Origin: CALBZH01 sp964538515 | GTDB taxonomy: Bacteria > Desulfobacterota > Syntrophobacteria > Syntrophobacterales > Syntrophobacteraceae | Length of the DNA stretch: 38,128 nt | Assembly: GCA_964538515.1 (NCBI GenBank) | Contig: CAZIEW010000056.1 | Span: forward strand, 1-38,128 | Direction: 5' to 3' | Shown: in pieces, positions 14,181 to 23,000 of the stretch | Position numbering within the stretch: position 1 is the first letter of the stretch | Layout: each line of letters begins with the position of its first letter | Program-made: the position numbers and the translations under genes | Notes under the pieces: generated by a model | The model's database searches: none | Seen by the model: the letters and a program-made list of their open reading frames with translations, nothing else | Told to the model about the DNA's origin: nothing

Positions 14181-14960
14181 CTACGCGGCCTGCGGGATGA
14201 GCTCATAGCGCGGCGAGGTGCCCTCGATCCCTGCCAGGCGAACGAATCCACGGCGCTGCAATGCCAGCAAATACCGGAGCACGAAGGGGGGCGGCAATTC
14301 GAGGCGCCCGGCAAGCTCCTTGGCGGCTGCGGCTCCCTTTTCGAGCTCGGCCATGATCTCGTAGGTCATGACGTCGTCCATGACGATGGTGTCCAGCGTA
14401 CGCCACATCTCATGCTCGGTGAACCGCTCGCCATACTTGTTGGACCGGTCGCAGAACTCGGTGAACTTGCCCACCACCCAGCGGAGCTTCTCCTTGGCCA
14501 GGGCCGTCTTGGCAACAAAGAGCTTGTCTTTGAGCTTGGGGAGCGGAATGCGGTCGCCGGCTCCGAGCGGACCGAGGTCACGAATGAATTTGTCGAACCC
14601 ATTGACCAAAGCCACGAACCGGTCGCCTTCCGCGCTGGAGCACTGGACGAAGGAGACCCGGTCACGATTCAGACCCACCGCGTCGAGCACGCGAGCGGCA
14701 AGCTCAATCTTGACCTTGGCCTGATAGTTGCCGGATATGTAATGGCAATCCCCGAAATGGCAGCCCACCACCATCAAGCCGTCCGCGCCCTGAATGAAGG
14801 CGTCCGCCACCATGGTGGGGTCCACGCGCCCCGTACACATCACGCGAATGATGCGTACATCCGTCGTATATTGCATCCTGGAAACTCCAGCGAAGTCCGC
14901 AGCGGCGTAACCTCACCAGGTGCAGCAGAGGACCAGGATCTTCGGAGTAAAACTGGTCAT
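14181..14960 (-). CDS. MvhD-like Fe-S protein with C-terminal extension, selenoprotein (Sec16)
   Basis: A 259-residue protein of the MvhD/FrhD family, which passes electrons between a hydrogenase or other donor and HdrA through a 2Fe-2S site. The frame crosses UGA at 14913-14915. Translating it as selenocysteine gives VLCCTWUGYAAADFAGVSRMQY, which aligns with the CCNWCAYAGADLAGVSRMQY of the paralogue at 19547, so Sec16 replaces a conserved cysteine. The other Cys positions are kept (Cys42, and Cys67 and Cys72 in GCHFGDCHY). The start at 14960 has GGAGG seven bases upstream; the first methionine after UGA lacks one and would delete the conserved N-terminus. Usual MvhD is near 140 residues; here about 120 extra residues follow, ending in a winged-helix-like part (AKELAGRLELPPPFVLRYLLALQRRGFVRL). 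Confidence 0.88.
14878..14915 (-). promoter_or_regulatory. Sec UGA and candidate SECIS hairpin, MvhD1
   Basis: The in-frame UGA (14913-14915) is followed after 22 bases by CTGGA-GTT-TCCAG (14878-14890), a 5-bp stem with a GTT loop. Bacterial SECIS elements lie directly 3' of UGA with a small G-containing apical loop. This is the weakest of the four hairpins, but the protein alignment across the UGA is clear. Confidence 0.6.
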
Positions 14961-15026
14961 TCTGTTTCCTCCCCCTCAACATCGATGTCTTCATTTCCAT
15001 CGAAAGCAGCTCGGGCTTTCATCATC

Positions 15027-15104
15027 GTCATTCCGGCATGTTCTCAGTCGGAATTCAGGCTCTTCCGATGATTTCAGCTGGATCCCGGCTTTGCCCGGGA
15101 TGAC
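15027..15104. repeat. REP/MITE-like palindromic repeat
   Basis: GTCATTCCGG at 15027 is matched in inverted form by CCGGGATGAC at 15095-15104 (9 of 10). The right side folds as ATCCCGG-CTTTGC-CCGGGAT. This ending belongs to the widespread CGTCATTCCGG...CCGGGATGACG type of intergenic palindromic repeats. It lies in the 198-base gap between the split HdrA C-terminal gene and the long mvhD gene, both on the minus strand, where a transcribed hairpin could affect mRNA stability. Confidence 0.65.
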
Positions 15105-15158
15105 GCTTCGCTGGAATCCCCCGAGCTCCATCCACAACACGCGATAACCGGCTATCCA

Positions 15159-16832
15159 TCAGGCGCTCAAAAACGCCCGAATCTGCTCACCCACCTGCTC
15201 GTCCGTGTAGGAATTAATGGACAGGGCATGCTGGTAGCACGTGGCCGCACAGACGCCACAGCCCTTGCAGGCGACCTCGATCACACGGACTTTGCGTCCC
15301 TTCTCGGTGCGAACGATCTCCAGGGCCCCATACGGGCACAGGGCGACACACAATCCGCAGCCGCGGCACGCCTCTTCATCCACCAGGGTGGAGATGATGG
15401 GCTCAACCGTCATGACGCCCTTGGAAATTGGAATCGACGCTCGGGAGGCAGCTCCAAGGGCCTGCGAGATGGCCTCGCGGACCGTCGCCGGGTAGTGGGC
15501 GTTTCCGCACAGGTAGACGCCGTCCGTTGCAAAATCGAGCGGTTTGAGCTTGACGTGGCCTTCCAGGAAGAACTTGTTCTCATCGAGCGATACGCGGAGC
15601 TGCTGCGAGATGGTCTCGTTGTCTTCCCCGGCGATGAACGGAGTGGAAAGGACGACCAGGTCGGACTGCAAACCAAGCTCACGACCAAGACGCTGGTGAA
15701 AGACCTTGACGACACCGTTCTCGACGACCGGCACTTGACTCAGATCGTAGGTGATGAAAAGAACCCCCAGCTCCCTGGCACGCTGGTAAAGGGCTTCGTT
15801 CTCGGTTCCATAGGCCTGGATGTCCCGGTACAGGATGTGAACCGTGGTGAATGGGCTCCGCTCCTTGATTTCGATCGCATTCTTGATGGCGACCATGCAG
15901 CAGACGCGCGAGCAGTATTTGCGCTCTTCGATGCGCGCCCCCGCGCACTGGATCATGACGACATGCTTGGCTTCAAACGTGCCGGCCTTGAACCGGTCTT
16001 CGAGCTCGAGCTGGGTGATGACGTTCTTGCCGTCGTACCCATAAAGGCCTGTCGGCTTCAGGACCTGGGCGCCCGTCGCGACAACGATCACGCCGACCCC
16101 GAATTCCTCTTGAGCGCCGTTGGTGGTCGTGGTCACTTTGAAGTTGCCGATGTAACCCTGGACTTCCTTCACGGTCGTCGAGGTGAGCAGGCGGATGTTC
16201 GGGTTCTTCTTGACGAGCTCCGCCTGTTGGGCGGCAAACTTGGCCGCATCCAGGTTGGAGGGAGCGAGCTTGTCGAGTTGGAGCAGGAGACCACCGAGCG
16301 TGTCCGCCTTTTCGACCAGCGTGACGTCATAGCCTCGGTTGCCAAGGGCCATGGCAGCCGTCATTCCGGCGATGCCGCCGCCGATCACCATGGCTCGGGG
16401 GTCCATCTTGGACTCAATATTCTGCTTGGGCTCGAGGAGGGCGGCCTTGGCGACTCCCATCCGGATGAGGTCCCGCGCCTTGTTGGTGCCTTCATCGCGC
16501 TCCTGCATGTGCACCCAGGAGCACTGGTCCCGAATGTTGACCATCTCGAAGAGGTACGGGTTCAGCTCCGCCTCTTCGCAGCTGCCTCGGAACAGGGGCT
16601 CGTGGGTCCTCGGGGTGCAGGAGGCCACGACCACGCGGTTGAGGTTCTGTTCCTTGATGGCGGCCTTGATTTCATTGATGCCGCTTTCAGAACAGGTATA
16701 GAGGTTCTCTTTCACATAGACGACATTGGGCAGCGTCTTGGCATATTCGGCCAGATCCTTCACGTTCAGGTAGCCGGCAATGTTGCTGCCGCAGTCGCAA
16801 ACGAAAACGCCGATGCGGATTTCGTCAGCCAA
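15159..16832 (-). CDS. HdrA C-terminal-half protein (split HdrA)
   Basis: A 557-residue flavin and Fe-S protein matching the second half of the fused HdrA encoded at 20052. It starts with IRIGVFVCDCGSNIAG and continues with SCTPRTHEPLF and NIRDQCSWVHM. It then has an FAD fold (AMVIGGGIAGMTAAMALGNRG, ADTLGG), CAGARIEERKYCSRVCCM, and two C-terminal ferredoxin motifs (CRGCGLCVALCPYGAL and CKGCGVCAATCYQHAL). It probably forms one functional HdrA together with the 492-residue protein encoded just upstream. The start is a TTG at 16832, chosen because GAGGTG lies five bases before it and the conserved segment begins at once. The intergenic gap to the upstream half is 93 bases. Role: cytoplasmic electron transfer between flavin, ferredoxin-type clusters and partner subunits. 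Confidence 0.88.
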   Translation of the reverse strand: MADEIRIGVFVCDCGSNIAGYLNVKDLAEYAKTLPNVVYVKENLYTCSESGINEIKAAIKEQNLNRVVVASCTPRTHEPLFRGSCEEAELNPYLFEMVNIRDQCSWVHMQERDEGTNKARDLIRMGVAKAALLEPKQNIESKMDPRAMVIGGGIAGMTAAMALGNRGYDVTLVEKADTLGGLLLQLDKLAPSNLDAAKFAAQQAELVKKNPNIRLLTSTTVKEVQGYIGNFKVTTTTNGAQEEFGVGVIVVATGAQVLKPTGLYGYDGKNVITQLELEDRFKAGTFEAKHVVMIQCAGARIEERKYCSRVCCMVAIKNAIEIKERSPFTTVHILYRDIQAYGTENEALYQRARELGVLFITYDLSQVPVVENGVVKVFHQRLGRELGLQSDLVVLSTPFIAGEDNETISQQLRVSLDENKFFLEGHVKLKPLDFATDGVYLCGNAHYPATVREAISQALGAASRASIPISKGVMTVEPIISTLVDEEACRGCGLCVALCPYGALEIVRTEKGRKVRVIEVACKGCGVCAATCYQHALSINSYTDEQVGEQIRAFLSA

Positions 16833-16925
16833 TTTAGCACCTCATCTTGACCGCCATGGCCGAAGGGCCACATGGGTGGTTCAGATCCCTTCCCACGAGA
16901 GGAGGAGGGGATTTCATTGCAAGGC

Positions 16926-18404
16926 TCAGCCGATGGCGGCTTCGCGTACGGCGACGACCTCGGCGGCTTTGGCGGCGGCACTGCTGGCCTGAGCCACCGA
17001 TTCGGGAATATCCATGGGGCCTTGAGCGCATCCGCAGACAAAAATACCGGCCTTGGTCGTGTTGAGCGGCGCGACCGAGTAAGTCTTGAAGAAGCCGTGC
17101 TCGTCGAGCTCCACACCAAGCAGATCGGCCAGCTCTTTGGTTCCGGTCGTCGGGACGCACGCGGTTGCCAGCACCACCAGGTCAAACGCCTCGTGAACCA
17201 CTTGACGCTGCATGGTGGATTCGTACCAGACCACCGGGTTTTTCGCTTCGTCTTCGGTGATCTCAGCCACGCGGCCTCGAACGTAGGTGATGTTCGCCTG
17301 CTTTTCGCCGCGCACCTTGTATTCTTCGAAGCCGCGGCCCACGGCGCGCAAGTCCATGCAGAAAATCGAGCTGCTCACCTGGTTGTCGTGCTCGTAGGCG
17401 ATCATGGCTTCCTTGACGGAATGCATGCAGCAGTAGGAGGAGCAGAACTTGTTGAAGCGGAAGTCCCGGGAGCCTACGCACTGAATGAAGGCGATCTTGC
17501 GAGCCGGCTGGAAGGAAGCGACCTTCGCCTTGAGGGCACTCACGCGTGCTTCGACCGCTCCGGTCCTGGCAGCCAGGGCAGCCAGCTCGTCGGCCGGAGC
17601 GTCCGCCTTTTCCTGAAGCTGCTTCAGCTGACGATCGAGCTTCTTGTGGTCTTTTTCGAGCTCTTCGAGCTCCTTCTCCAAAGCGATGTCGCTCGGGCGG
17701 TCGAGATGTCCGGCCGTGGGGCCGCTGGCGCTGAGCAGCCGCTCGAACTCGAGGGCCGTCACCACGTTCGGGATGCGGTCGTAACTGTATTCGGGGATCA
17801 CCGAAGGATCGAAAACGTCGTATCCCGTCGCCACGATGATGGCGCCGACTTCAACTTCGACTTCCTGGTCTTTCTGCTCATAATCGATGGCCTTGGCTTG
17901 GCAAACCTTGGCGCAGACGCCGCATTTCTTGCCCTGACCGAGCTGGCGGCAGTTGGGCGCATCGATCGTGAAAACGGAGGGAATGCCCTGGGGGAAGTAC
18001 TTGTAGATCGCCTTGCGCGTGCCCAGCCCCACGTTGAACGCATCCACCACCATGGACGGGCATTTCTCCGCGCAGGAGCCGCAGCCCGTGCACAGATCCT
18101 GGTTGACGTACCGGGCCTTCTTGTTGACCCTGACCGTGAAGGATCCGACGGACCCGGAAACATCGACCACGTCGCTGTAGGCCATCAAATTGATTCGAGG
18201 ATGTCGACCGACATCCAGCAGCTTCGGCGAGAGAATTCAGATGGCGCAGTCGTTGGTGGGAAACGTCTTGTCGAGCTGGGCCATCTTGCCGCCGATGCTC
18301 GGAAGCCTCTCCACCATGTGGACCTGGACGCCCATTTCGGCAAGATCCAGGGCCGTCTGAATCCCGGCAATGCCACCACCAATCACCATTACGTCGTTGC
18401 TCAC
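16926..18404 (-). CDS. HdrA N-terminal-half selenoprotein (Sec56, split HdrA)
   Basis: A 492-residue HdrA-type flavoprotein. The frame crosses UGA at 18237-18239. Read as selenocysteine it gives KTFPTNDCAIUILSPK, which fits the HdrA motif NDCxxCILxPK with Sec56 in place of the second cysteine. Before it are the FAD motif VMVIGGGIAGIQTALDLAEMG and GGKMAQLD; after it are ferredoxin motifs CTGCGSCAEKCP and CGVCAKVC, then CVGSRDFRFNKFCSSYCC. A predicted coiled coil of about 60 residues (ELEELEKDHKKLDRQLKQL and on) interrupts the fold. The start is a GTG at 18404 with AAGGGG six bases upstream, 18 bases after the preceding stop. Without the UGA readthrough the gene would lose its FAD motif. The second half of the usual fused HdrA is the next gene. 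Confidence 0.9.
18199..18239 (-). promoter_or_regulatory. Sec UGA and SECIS hairpin, HdrA1
   Basis: The in-frame UGA is at 18237-18239. After 20 bases the minus strand reads GGATGTC-GGTC-GACATCC (18199-18216), a perfect 7-bp stem with a GGTC loop. Distance and loop sequence fit a bacterial SECIS element, which recruits SelB and charged selenocysteyl-tRNA. Confidence 0.82.
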
Positions 18405-18422
18405 CGCACACCCCTTCCCGGT

Positions 18423-19550
18423 CTAATTCGCCATGGCTTCGGCGATCAGGGTCGTGAGATCCTTGATCTGAAGATCCATATCCAAGTTGTTCAGAGCACA
18501 CGTGAGATGGATCTGGCACTTCGGACACGCGGTCACAAGGGTCGAAGCCCCCGTCGCCTTGGCCTCCTTGAGCCGTTCCACCTGGATCTGCTTGGAGCAC
18601 GTCGAGCAGTTGGCCCACCCGCTCGTGCCGCAGCAAAGGGCGTTTTCCTTGTTTCGCTCCATTTCCACGAATTTCGAATCCTGAATCTGGTGCAAAATGG
18701 TGCGAGGCCCTTCGTACACGTGAGCCATCCGCCCCAGCCGGCACGGGTCATGATACGTGTAGACGCCGCTGCCGTTTTGCAGCTTGAGCGCACCCTCGGA
18801 CGCCCTCTTCTGGACCAGGTCGTAAAAATGGATAACCTCGAATCCCAGATCTCCCAAGTACTCCGGATAATGATGCTTGAAGGTATAGTAGCCTTCCGGA
18901 CAGCTGAAGACGACGCGTTTGGCGCCCGACGCCCGAATCACTTCGAGGTTTCGGGTTGCGAGCTTCTTGAAGACGTCGAAGCGTCCGTTCCACAGCATGT
19001 CGTGGCCGCAGCACAGCTCATCGTCAGTCACGACGGGCTCGATTCCGGCCGCGTTGAGGATTTTGATCACATTGCGGCTGGTGGAAAGGCTGTCCACGCC
19101 CAGATCTCGGAAGATGACGTCGAAGTAAGGCATGCAGCCGACAAAAAAGAACGTGTCGCCTTTGTCGGCGATCTTGCCCGCTTGCTTGGCCCAACCGGTT
19201 TTGTTCTGTTTGAGCCCCATCGTCTGGAGCTCCATGACCGACTGGAGCATGCCATGATGGGTGAGCTGAGGGGCGATGCCCCGCTTGGAAGCTTCCTCCC
19301 GCAGGCTCCGCATGAACTCGGGGAAGTTGATCTTGGTCGGGCAACGCTCGTAGCACCGGCTGCAGGTCAGGCACGACCACAGCTCACGATCTTTGAGGAG
19401 CTCGTCGCCAAGCTCCAGCAGTGCCTTCTCGACGATCAGGCGGGGCGAGAAGGAGGGCAGGACCCTCGATACCGGACAGCTTCCGGTACAGACCCCGCAA
19501 TCCAGGCAGGCAAACGTCTGGTACTTCTTTACGGCTTCTTCGATAGTCAT
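18423..19550 (-). CDS. HdrD-like CCG-domain Fe-S protein (HdrC-HdrB fusion type)
   Basis: A 375-residue soluble protein. The N-terminal HdrC-like part has two ferredoxin motifs: CLDCGVCTGSCP (15-25) and CLTCSRCYERCP (60-70). The remainder is HdrB-like, with two CCG segments: VGCMPYFDVIF ... DELCCGHDMLWNGR, and YHDPCRLGR ... ENALCCGTSGWANCSTC, followed by TACPKCQIHL. In Hdr these CCG segments hold the non-cubane 4Fe-4S clusters at which disulfide or another acceptor is reduced. Its start codon overlaps the stop of the mvhD gene (ATGA at 19547-19550), so the two are translationally coupled. The trio HdrA-MvhD-HdrD matches BamE-BamF-BamD of class II benzoyl-CoA reductase in size and kind, but also other HdrABC-MvhD-type complexes. 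The substrate is unknown. Confidence 0.9.
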   Translation of the reverse strand: MTIEEAVKKYQTFACLDCGVCTGSCPVSRVLPSFSPRLIVEKALLELGDELLKDRELWSCLTCSRCYERCPTKINFPEFMRSLREEASKRGIAPQLTHHGMLQSVMELQTMGLKQNKTGWAKQAGKIADKGDTFFFVGCMPYFDVIFRDLGVDSLSTSRNVIKILNAAGIEPVVTDDELCCGHDMLWNGRFDVFKKLATRNLEVIRASGAKRVVFSCPEGYYTFKHHYPEYLGDLGFEVIHFYDLVQKRASEGALKLQNGSGVYTYHDPCRLGRMAHVYEGPRTILHQIQDSKFVEMERNKENALCCGTSGWANCSTCSKQIQVERLKEAKATGASTLVTACPKCQIHLTCALNNLDMDLQIKDLTTLIAEAMAN

Positions 19551-19966
19551 GCGGCCACTCCGAGCGGAGATTTTCCAAGCTGCTTAATCTTGTTGGTGAA
19601 ATTCGTGACGATCGACGCAAAACGGGAGGCTTCCGCGGAGGACACCCACTCGAGGGCGAGCCGCTCGGTGTCGATGCCCATGAGGGCGAGGAGCTCGCTG
19701 GTCAGATCGATCCAGCGCTGTGCTTTCTCATTACCGTCCAGGTAATGACAGTCACCGATGTGTCACCCGCTTACCAGGACGCCGTCCGCGCCGAGCTGAA
19801 AGGCTTTGAGAACGAAATCGGGGGAGACCCGACCCGAGCACATGACTCGGATGACGCGGATGTTGGGTGGATACTGCATCCGGCTCACCCCGGCCAGATC
19901 TGCACCGGCGTAAGCGCACCAGTTGCAGCAAAACGCGATGATCTTGGGCTCGAACTCCGCACTCAT
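19547..19966 (-). CDS. MvhD-like Fe-S subunit, selenoprotein (Sec68)
   Basis: A 139-residue protein, the usual MvhD length, that links HdrA to an electron donor or acceptor. The frame crosses UGA at 19763-19765. Read as selenocysteine it gives GVLVSGUHIGDCHYLDG, where the family has GCHxGDCHY, so Sec68 replaces a conserved cysteine. The N-terminal FCCNWCAYAGADLAGVSRMQY keeps all cysteines. The rest after the UGA is typical (RWIDLTSELLALMGIDTERLALEWVSSAEA, FTNKI). The start at 19966 has AAGGA about nine bases upstream. The stop overlaps the ATG of the HdrD-like gene. Stopping at the UGA would leave a 67-residue stump. The paralogue at 14181 instead has Sec at the CxxC position near the N-terminus. 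Confidence 0.93.
19728..19765 (-). promoter_or_regulatory. Sec UGA and SECIS hairpin, MvhD2
   Basis: The in-frame UGA (19763-19765) is followed after 14 bases by TCATTACC-TGGAC-GGTAATGA (19728-19748), a perfect 8-bp stem with a five-base loop containing GG. Position and shape fit a bacterial SECIS element. Confidence 0.85.
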
Positions 19967-19996
19967 GGTTTCTTTTCCTTGTCAAACTCCGGGTAG

Positions 19997-20022
19997 CGGA
20001 TGTCGAGTCGCTTCGACATCCG
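19997..20022. repeat. Intercistronic inverted repeat
   Basis: CGGATGTCGA-GTCGCT-TCGACATCCG, perfect ten-base arms around a six-base centre, lies in the 85-base gap between the hdrA2 stop and the mvhD2 start. No T-run follows on the minus strand, so it is more likely an mRNA-stabilising or processing hairpin than a terminator. Its arms share GGATGTCG/CGACATCC with the SECIS stem of the split HdrA gene. Confidence 0.55.
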
Positions 20023-20051
20023 TGTGAACACCAACGGTTCTATTCGCAGGC

Positions 20052-23000
20052 TCACTTGCACAGAGCCGCTTCCACCATGGTCAGGACTTCTGTATCGTTG
20101 AAATGGCGGATTGCCGCTGCCCCCGTCGGACAAGCCACCGCGCAGGCTCCGCAGCCCTTGCAGAGGGCTTCCTGAATCCGGGAGACGAAAATATCCTCAG
20201 CAATTTCAATGAGCTGCGGCGCGCCGTAGGGGCAGACCTCCACGCACTTCCCGCATCCGCGGCACATGGCCTCATCCACGGTGGAGACAATCCCTTCCAC
20301 CTGAATGGATTTCTGGGAAAGAATGGTTGCAGCACGTGCGGCGGCCGCCTGGGCCTGAGCAATGCTCTCGTCGATGGGCTTCGGATAATGCGCCAGACCG
20401 CAGACGAAAATGCCGTCGGTTGCAAAATCCACGGGACGGAGCTTCATATGCACTTCGAGGAAGAACTTGTCCTGGCTCATGGGTACTTTGAACAGCTGAG
20501 CCAGCTCCTCGGCCCCGCGCGTCTCGATGGCGGTCGCAAGGGTCACAAAATCGGGCTTGAGCGTGATCGGCCGTTGCAGGATATGGTCCTGCACTGTCAC
20601 CTCGAGGGATCCGTCTCCCAAGGCTCGCAGCTCGGGGGGCTGCTCGCGGTCGAAGCGAATGAAAACGACCCCTTGCCTGCGGGCTTCCTTGTAGATGTCT
20701 TCCCGCTCGCCGTAGGTGCGAATGTCGCGATACAGGACGAAGACCTCGGTTTCGGGATTGCGCTCTTTAAGCTCAACGGCCTTCTGGACCGAGAAGGTGC
20801 AGCACACGCGGCTGCAGTGAGGCCGCTCGGGCTCGCGCGATCCCACGCACTGAATGAAGACGGCGCTACCCGCCTTCTTGACGAGGTCGGAATCCCACTG
20901 CTCATCGAGCTCGTGCCATTTGAATACCCTCGGGCTTTGCCCGTACAGGTACTGGTCCGTCTGGATCGAGTGAGCGCCCGTCGCCAGAATGGTGACGCCA
21001 TGCTCGATCTCGGTCGCGCTCCCATTCGCCTCGATGGTCGACTTGAAATTCCCGAGATAACCGGACGTGCCTTGCACCACCGAGCTCAAGTGGACGGTGA
21101 TGTTCTCGCTGTTGTTGACTTCTTCGACGAGCTCGGCAAGGTATTCCCCGACATTCTCGCCTTTCCATGTCTTGCTTAATTTGCGCGCATGTCCTCCCAG
21201 CTGTGCTTTCTGCTCGACAATGTGCGCCTGGAAGCCCTGCTTGGCGAGGGTGAGGGCGCTCACCATGCCGGCAACGCCGCCACCGACCACGAGGGCGGCT
21301 GGAGTGACGGGCACCGAAGGCATTGGAAGGGGCTCGATGAGGGCGGCCTTGGCAACGGCCATGCGCACCAGATCTTTGGCTTTCTCGGTCGCGGCCTCGT
21401 GGTCGCCCGAATGGACCCAGGAGCACTGATCCCGGATGTTGGCCTGCTCGAAAAGGTACTTGTTCAGACCGCTGTTTCGCAGGGTTTCCTGGAAGAGGGG
21501 CTCATGGGTGCGGGGCGAGCAAGCGGCTACGACCACCCGGTTGAGGTTCTGCTCCTTGATGACCTGGACCAGCTTGTCTTGCGCATCTTGAGAGCAGGAA
21601 AACAGGTTTTCCTGCGTGTAAGCCACATGCGGCAGATGCTTCGCGTATTCGACGACCTCGGGAACCTTCACCACGCTGGAGATGTTCACGCCGCAGTCGC
21701 ACACGAAAACGCCGATGCGAGGCTCTTCGGCTCCGACGTCGCGCTCGTCGGGGAAGGTCTTTTCTTTGACCAGGGTGTCTCTGGCCGATGCGAGGCTGGC
21801 CGCGGCAGCTCCGGCTGCCGCAGACGCCTCCATGACGGAGACCGGAATATCCTTTGGTCCCTGCAGCACCCCGCAGACGTAGACGCCGGGACGCGTGGTG
21901 GCAACCGGCGAGAAGCTTCCCGTGACGGCAAAATTGTAGTGATCCAGCTCCACCCCGAGCTTGTGCGCCAGATCTTGAACGTCCTCCGAGGGCTCGAGAC
22001 CAACCGAGAGCACGACCATGTCGAAGTGCTCGGTCATCATCGTGCCGGATTCGGTGACGTAGGTGAGGTCGAGACCGTCTGTTAGCGGGTCCGGATCGAC
22101 GCTGTGAACCCGAGAGCGAATGAAGCGGACGCCGCTTTCTTTGGCCCGCGTATAGTATTGCTCAAATTCCTTCCCATACGTCCGCATGTCCATGAAGAAG
22201 ATCGCCGCGTCAAAGTCACCGTGCGCATGCTCCTTGGCGATGACGGCTTCTTTGATGGCATACATGCAGCAGACTCCGGAGCAGTAACCGTTGTCGCAGC
22301 GATTGATCTCGCGGGACCCGACGCATTGCAGCCAGGCGATCTTCCTGGGCTCATGCTCGGCCGCCTCCCGCGTCTTCAAGCCGGCAAGCTTCACCTGGAG
22401 GGCTTCAACGTGCTTGGCTGCATCGGCTGCCTGGTCATCCTGCTTCTCCTGCAGCTGCTTGGCTTGCCGCTCGGCCTTGGTCAGCTCCTTCTCGGCGGCC
22501 TCGATGTCCGCCTTCAAAGCCATGGCCGATGGCCGAATCAGGTGCCCCCCGCTCGGACCACTCGCGCTTAGAAGCCGTTCGAGCTCCATGGCGGTGATGA
22601 CATTGGGATGCTGCGCGTAGGTGTAGGTGTCGAACCGGCTGGGGTCGAACGCCTTGAAGCCCGTGGAAACGATGACGGCGCCGACCTCCAGATCGAGGGT
22701 TTTGGGCTTGTCGTCGTAGTTCACAGCGTCGGCGGGACAAACCTTGGCGCAGATGCCGCACTTCTTGCCCTGTCCCAGCTGACGACAGCTGGCGGCGTCT
22801 ATGGCATAGCCCGACGGGATGGCCTGGGCATAGTATTTATAGATGGCTTTGCGCTTCCCGAGTCCGGCGTTGTAGGCATCCAAAACGACCGACGGGCATT
22901 TCTCGGTGCACGCACCGCATGAGATACATTTCTCAAGATCCACGTAGCGGGGCTTCTGCAGGACCTTGATCTGAAAGCGCCCTTCTTCTCCCGCGATGGC

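Noticed and set aside
14876..14960. Reading the long mvhD gene as starting at the Met after the UGA (14876)
   Set aside because: That start has no ribosome site and removes conserved VLCCTW...AAADFAGVSR residues that align with the paralogue; the ATG at 14960 has GGAGG at the right distance.
15159..18404. HdrA1 plus second-half protein as QmoA/QmoB
   Set aside because: QmoB carries an MvhD domain in the same chain and there is no QmoC membrane gene here; HdrA1 has the Sec loop typical of HdrA instead.
16872..19745. Very long plus-strand open frame (957 codons) opposite hdrA1/hdrD
   Set aside because: Long antisense frames are common opposite GC-rich genes; the minus-strand genes have family motifs throughout.
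19763..19765. UGA in mvhD2 as a frame-ending mutation (pseudogene)
   Set aside because: The frame continues with full family similarity to a stop that overlaps the next start codon, and a perfect 8-bp hairpin follows the UGA.
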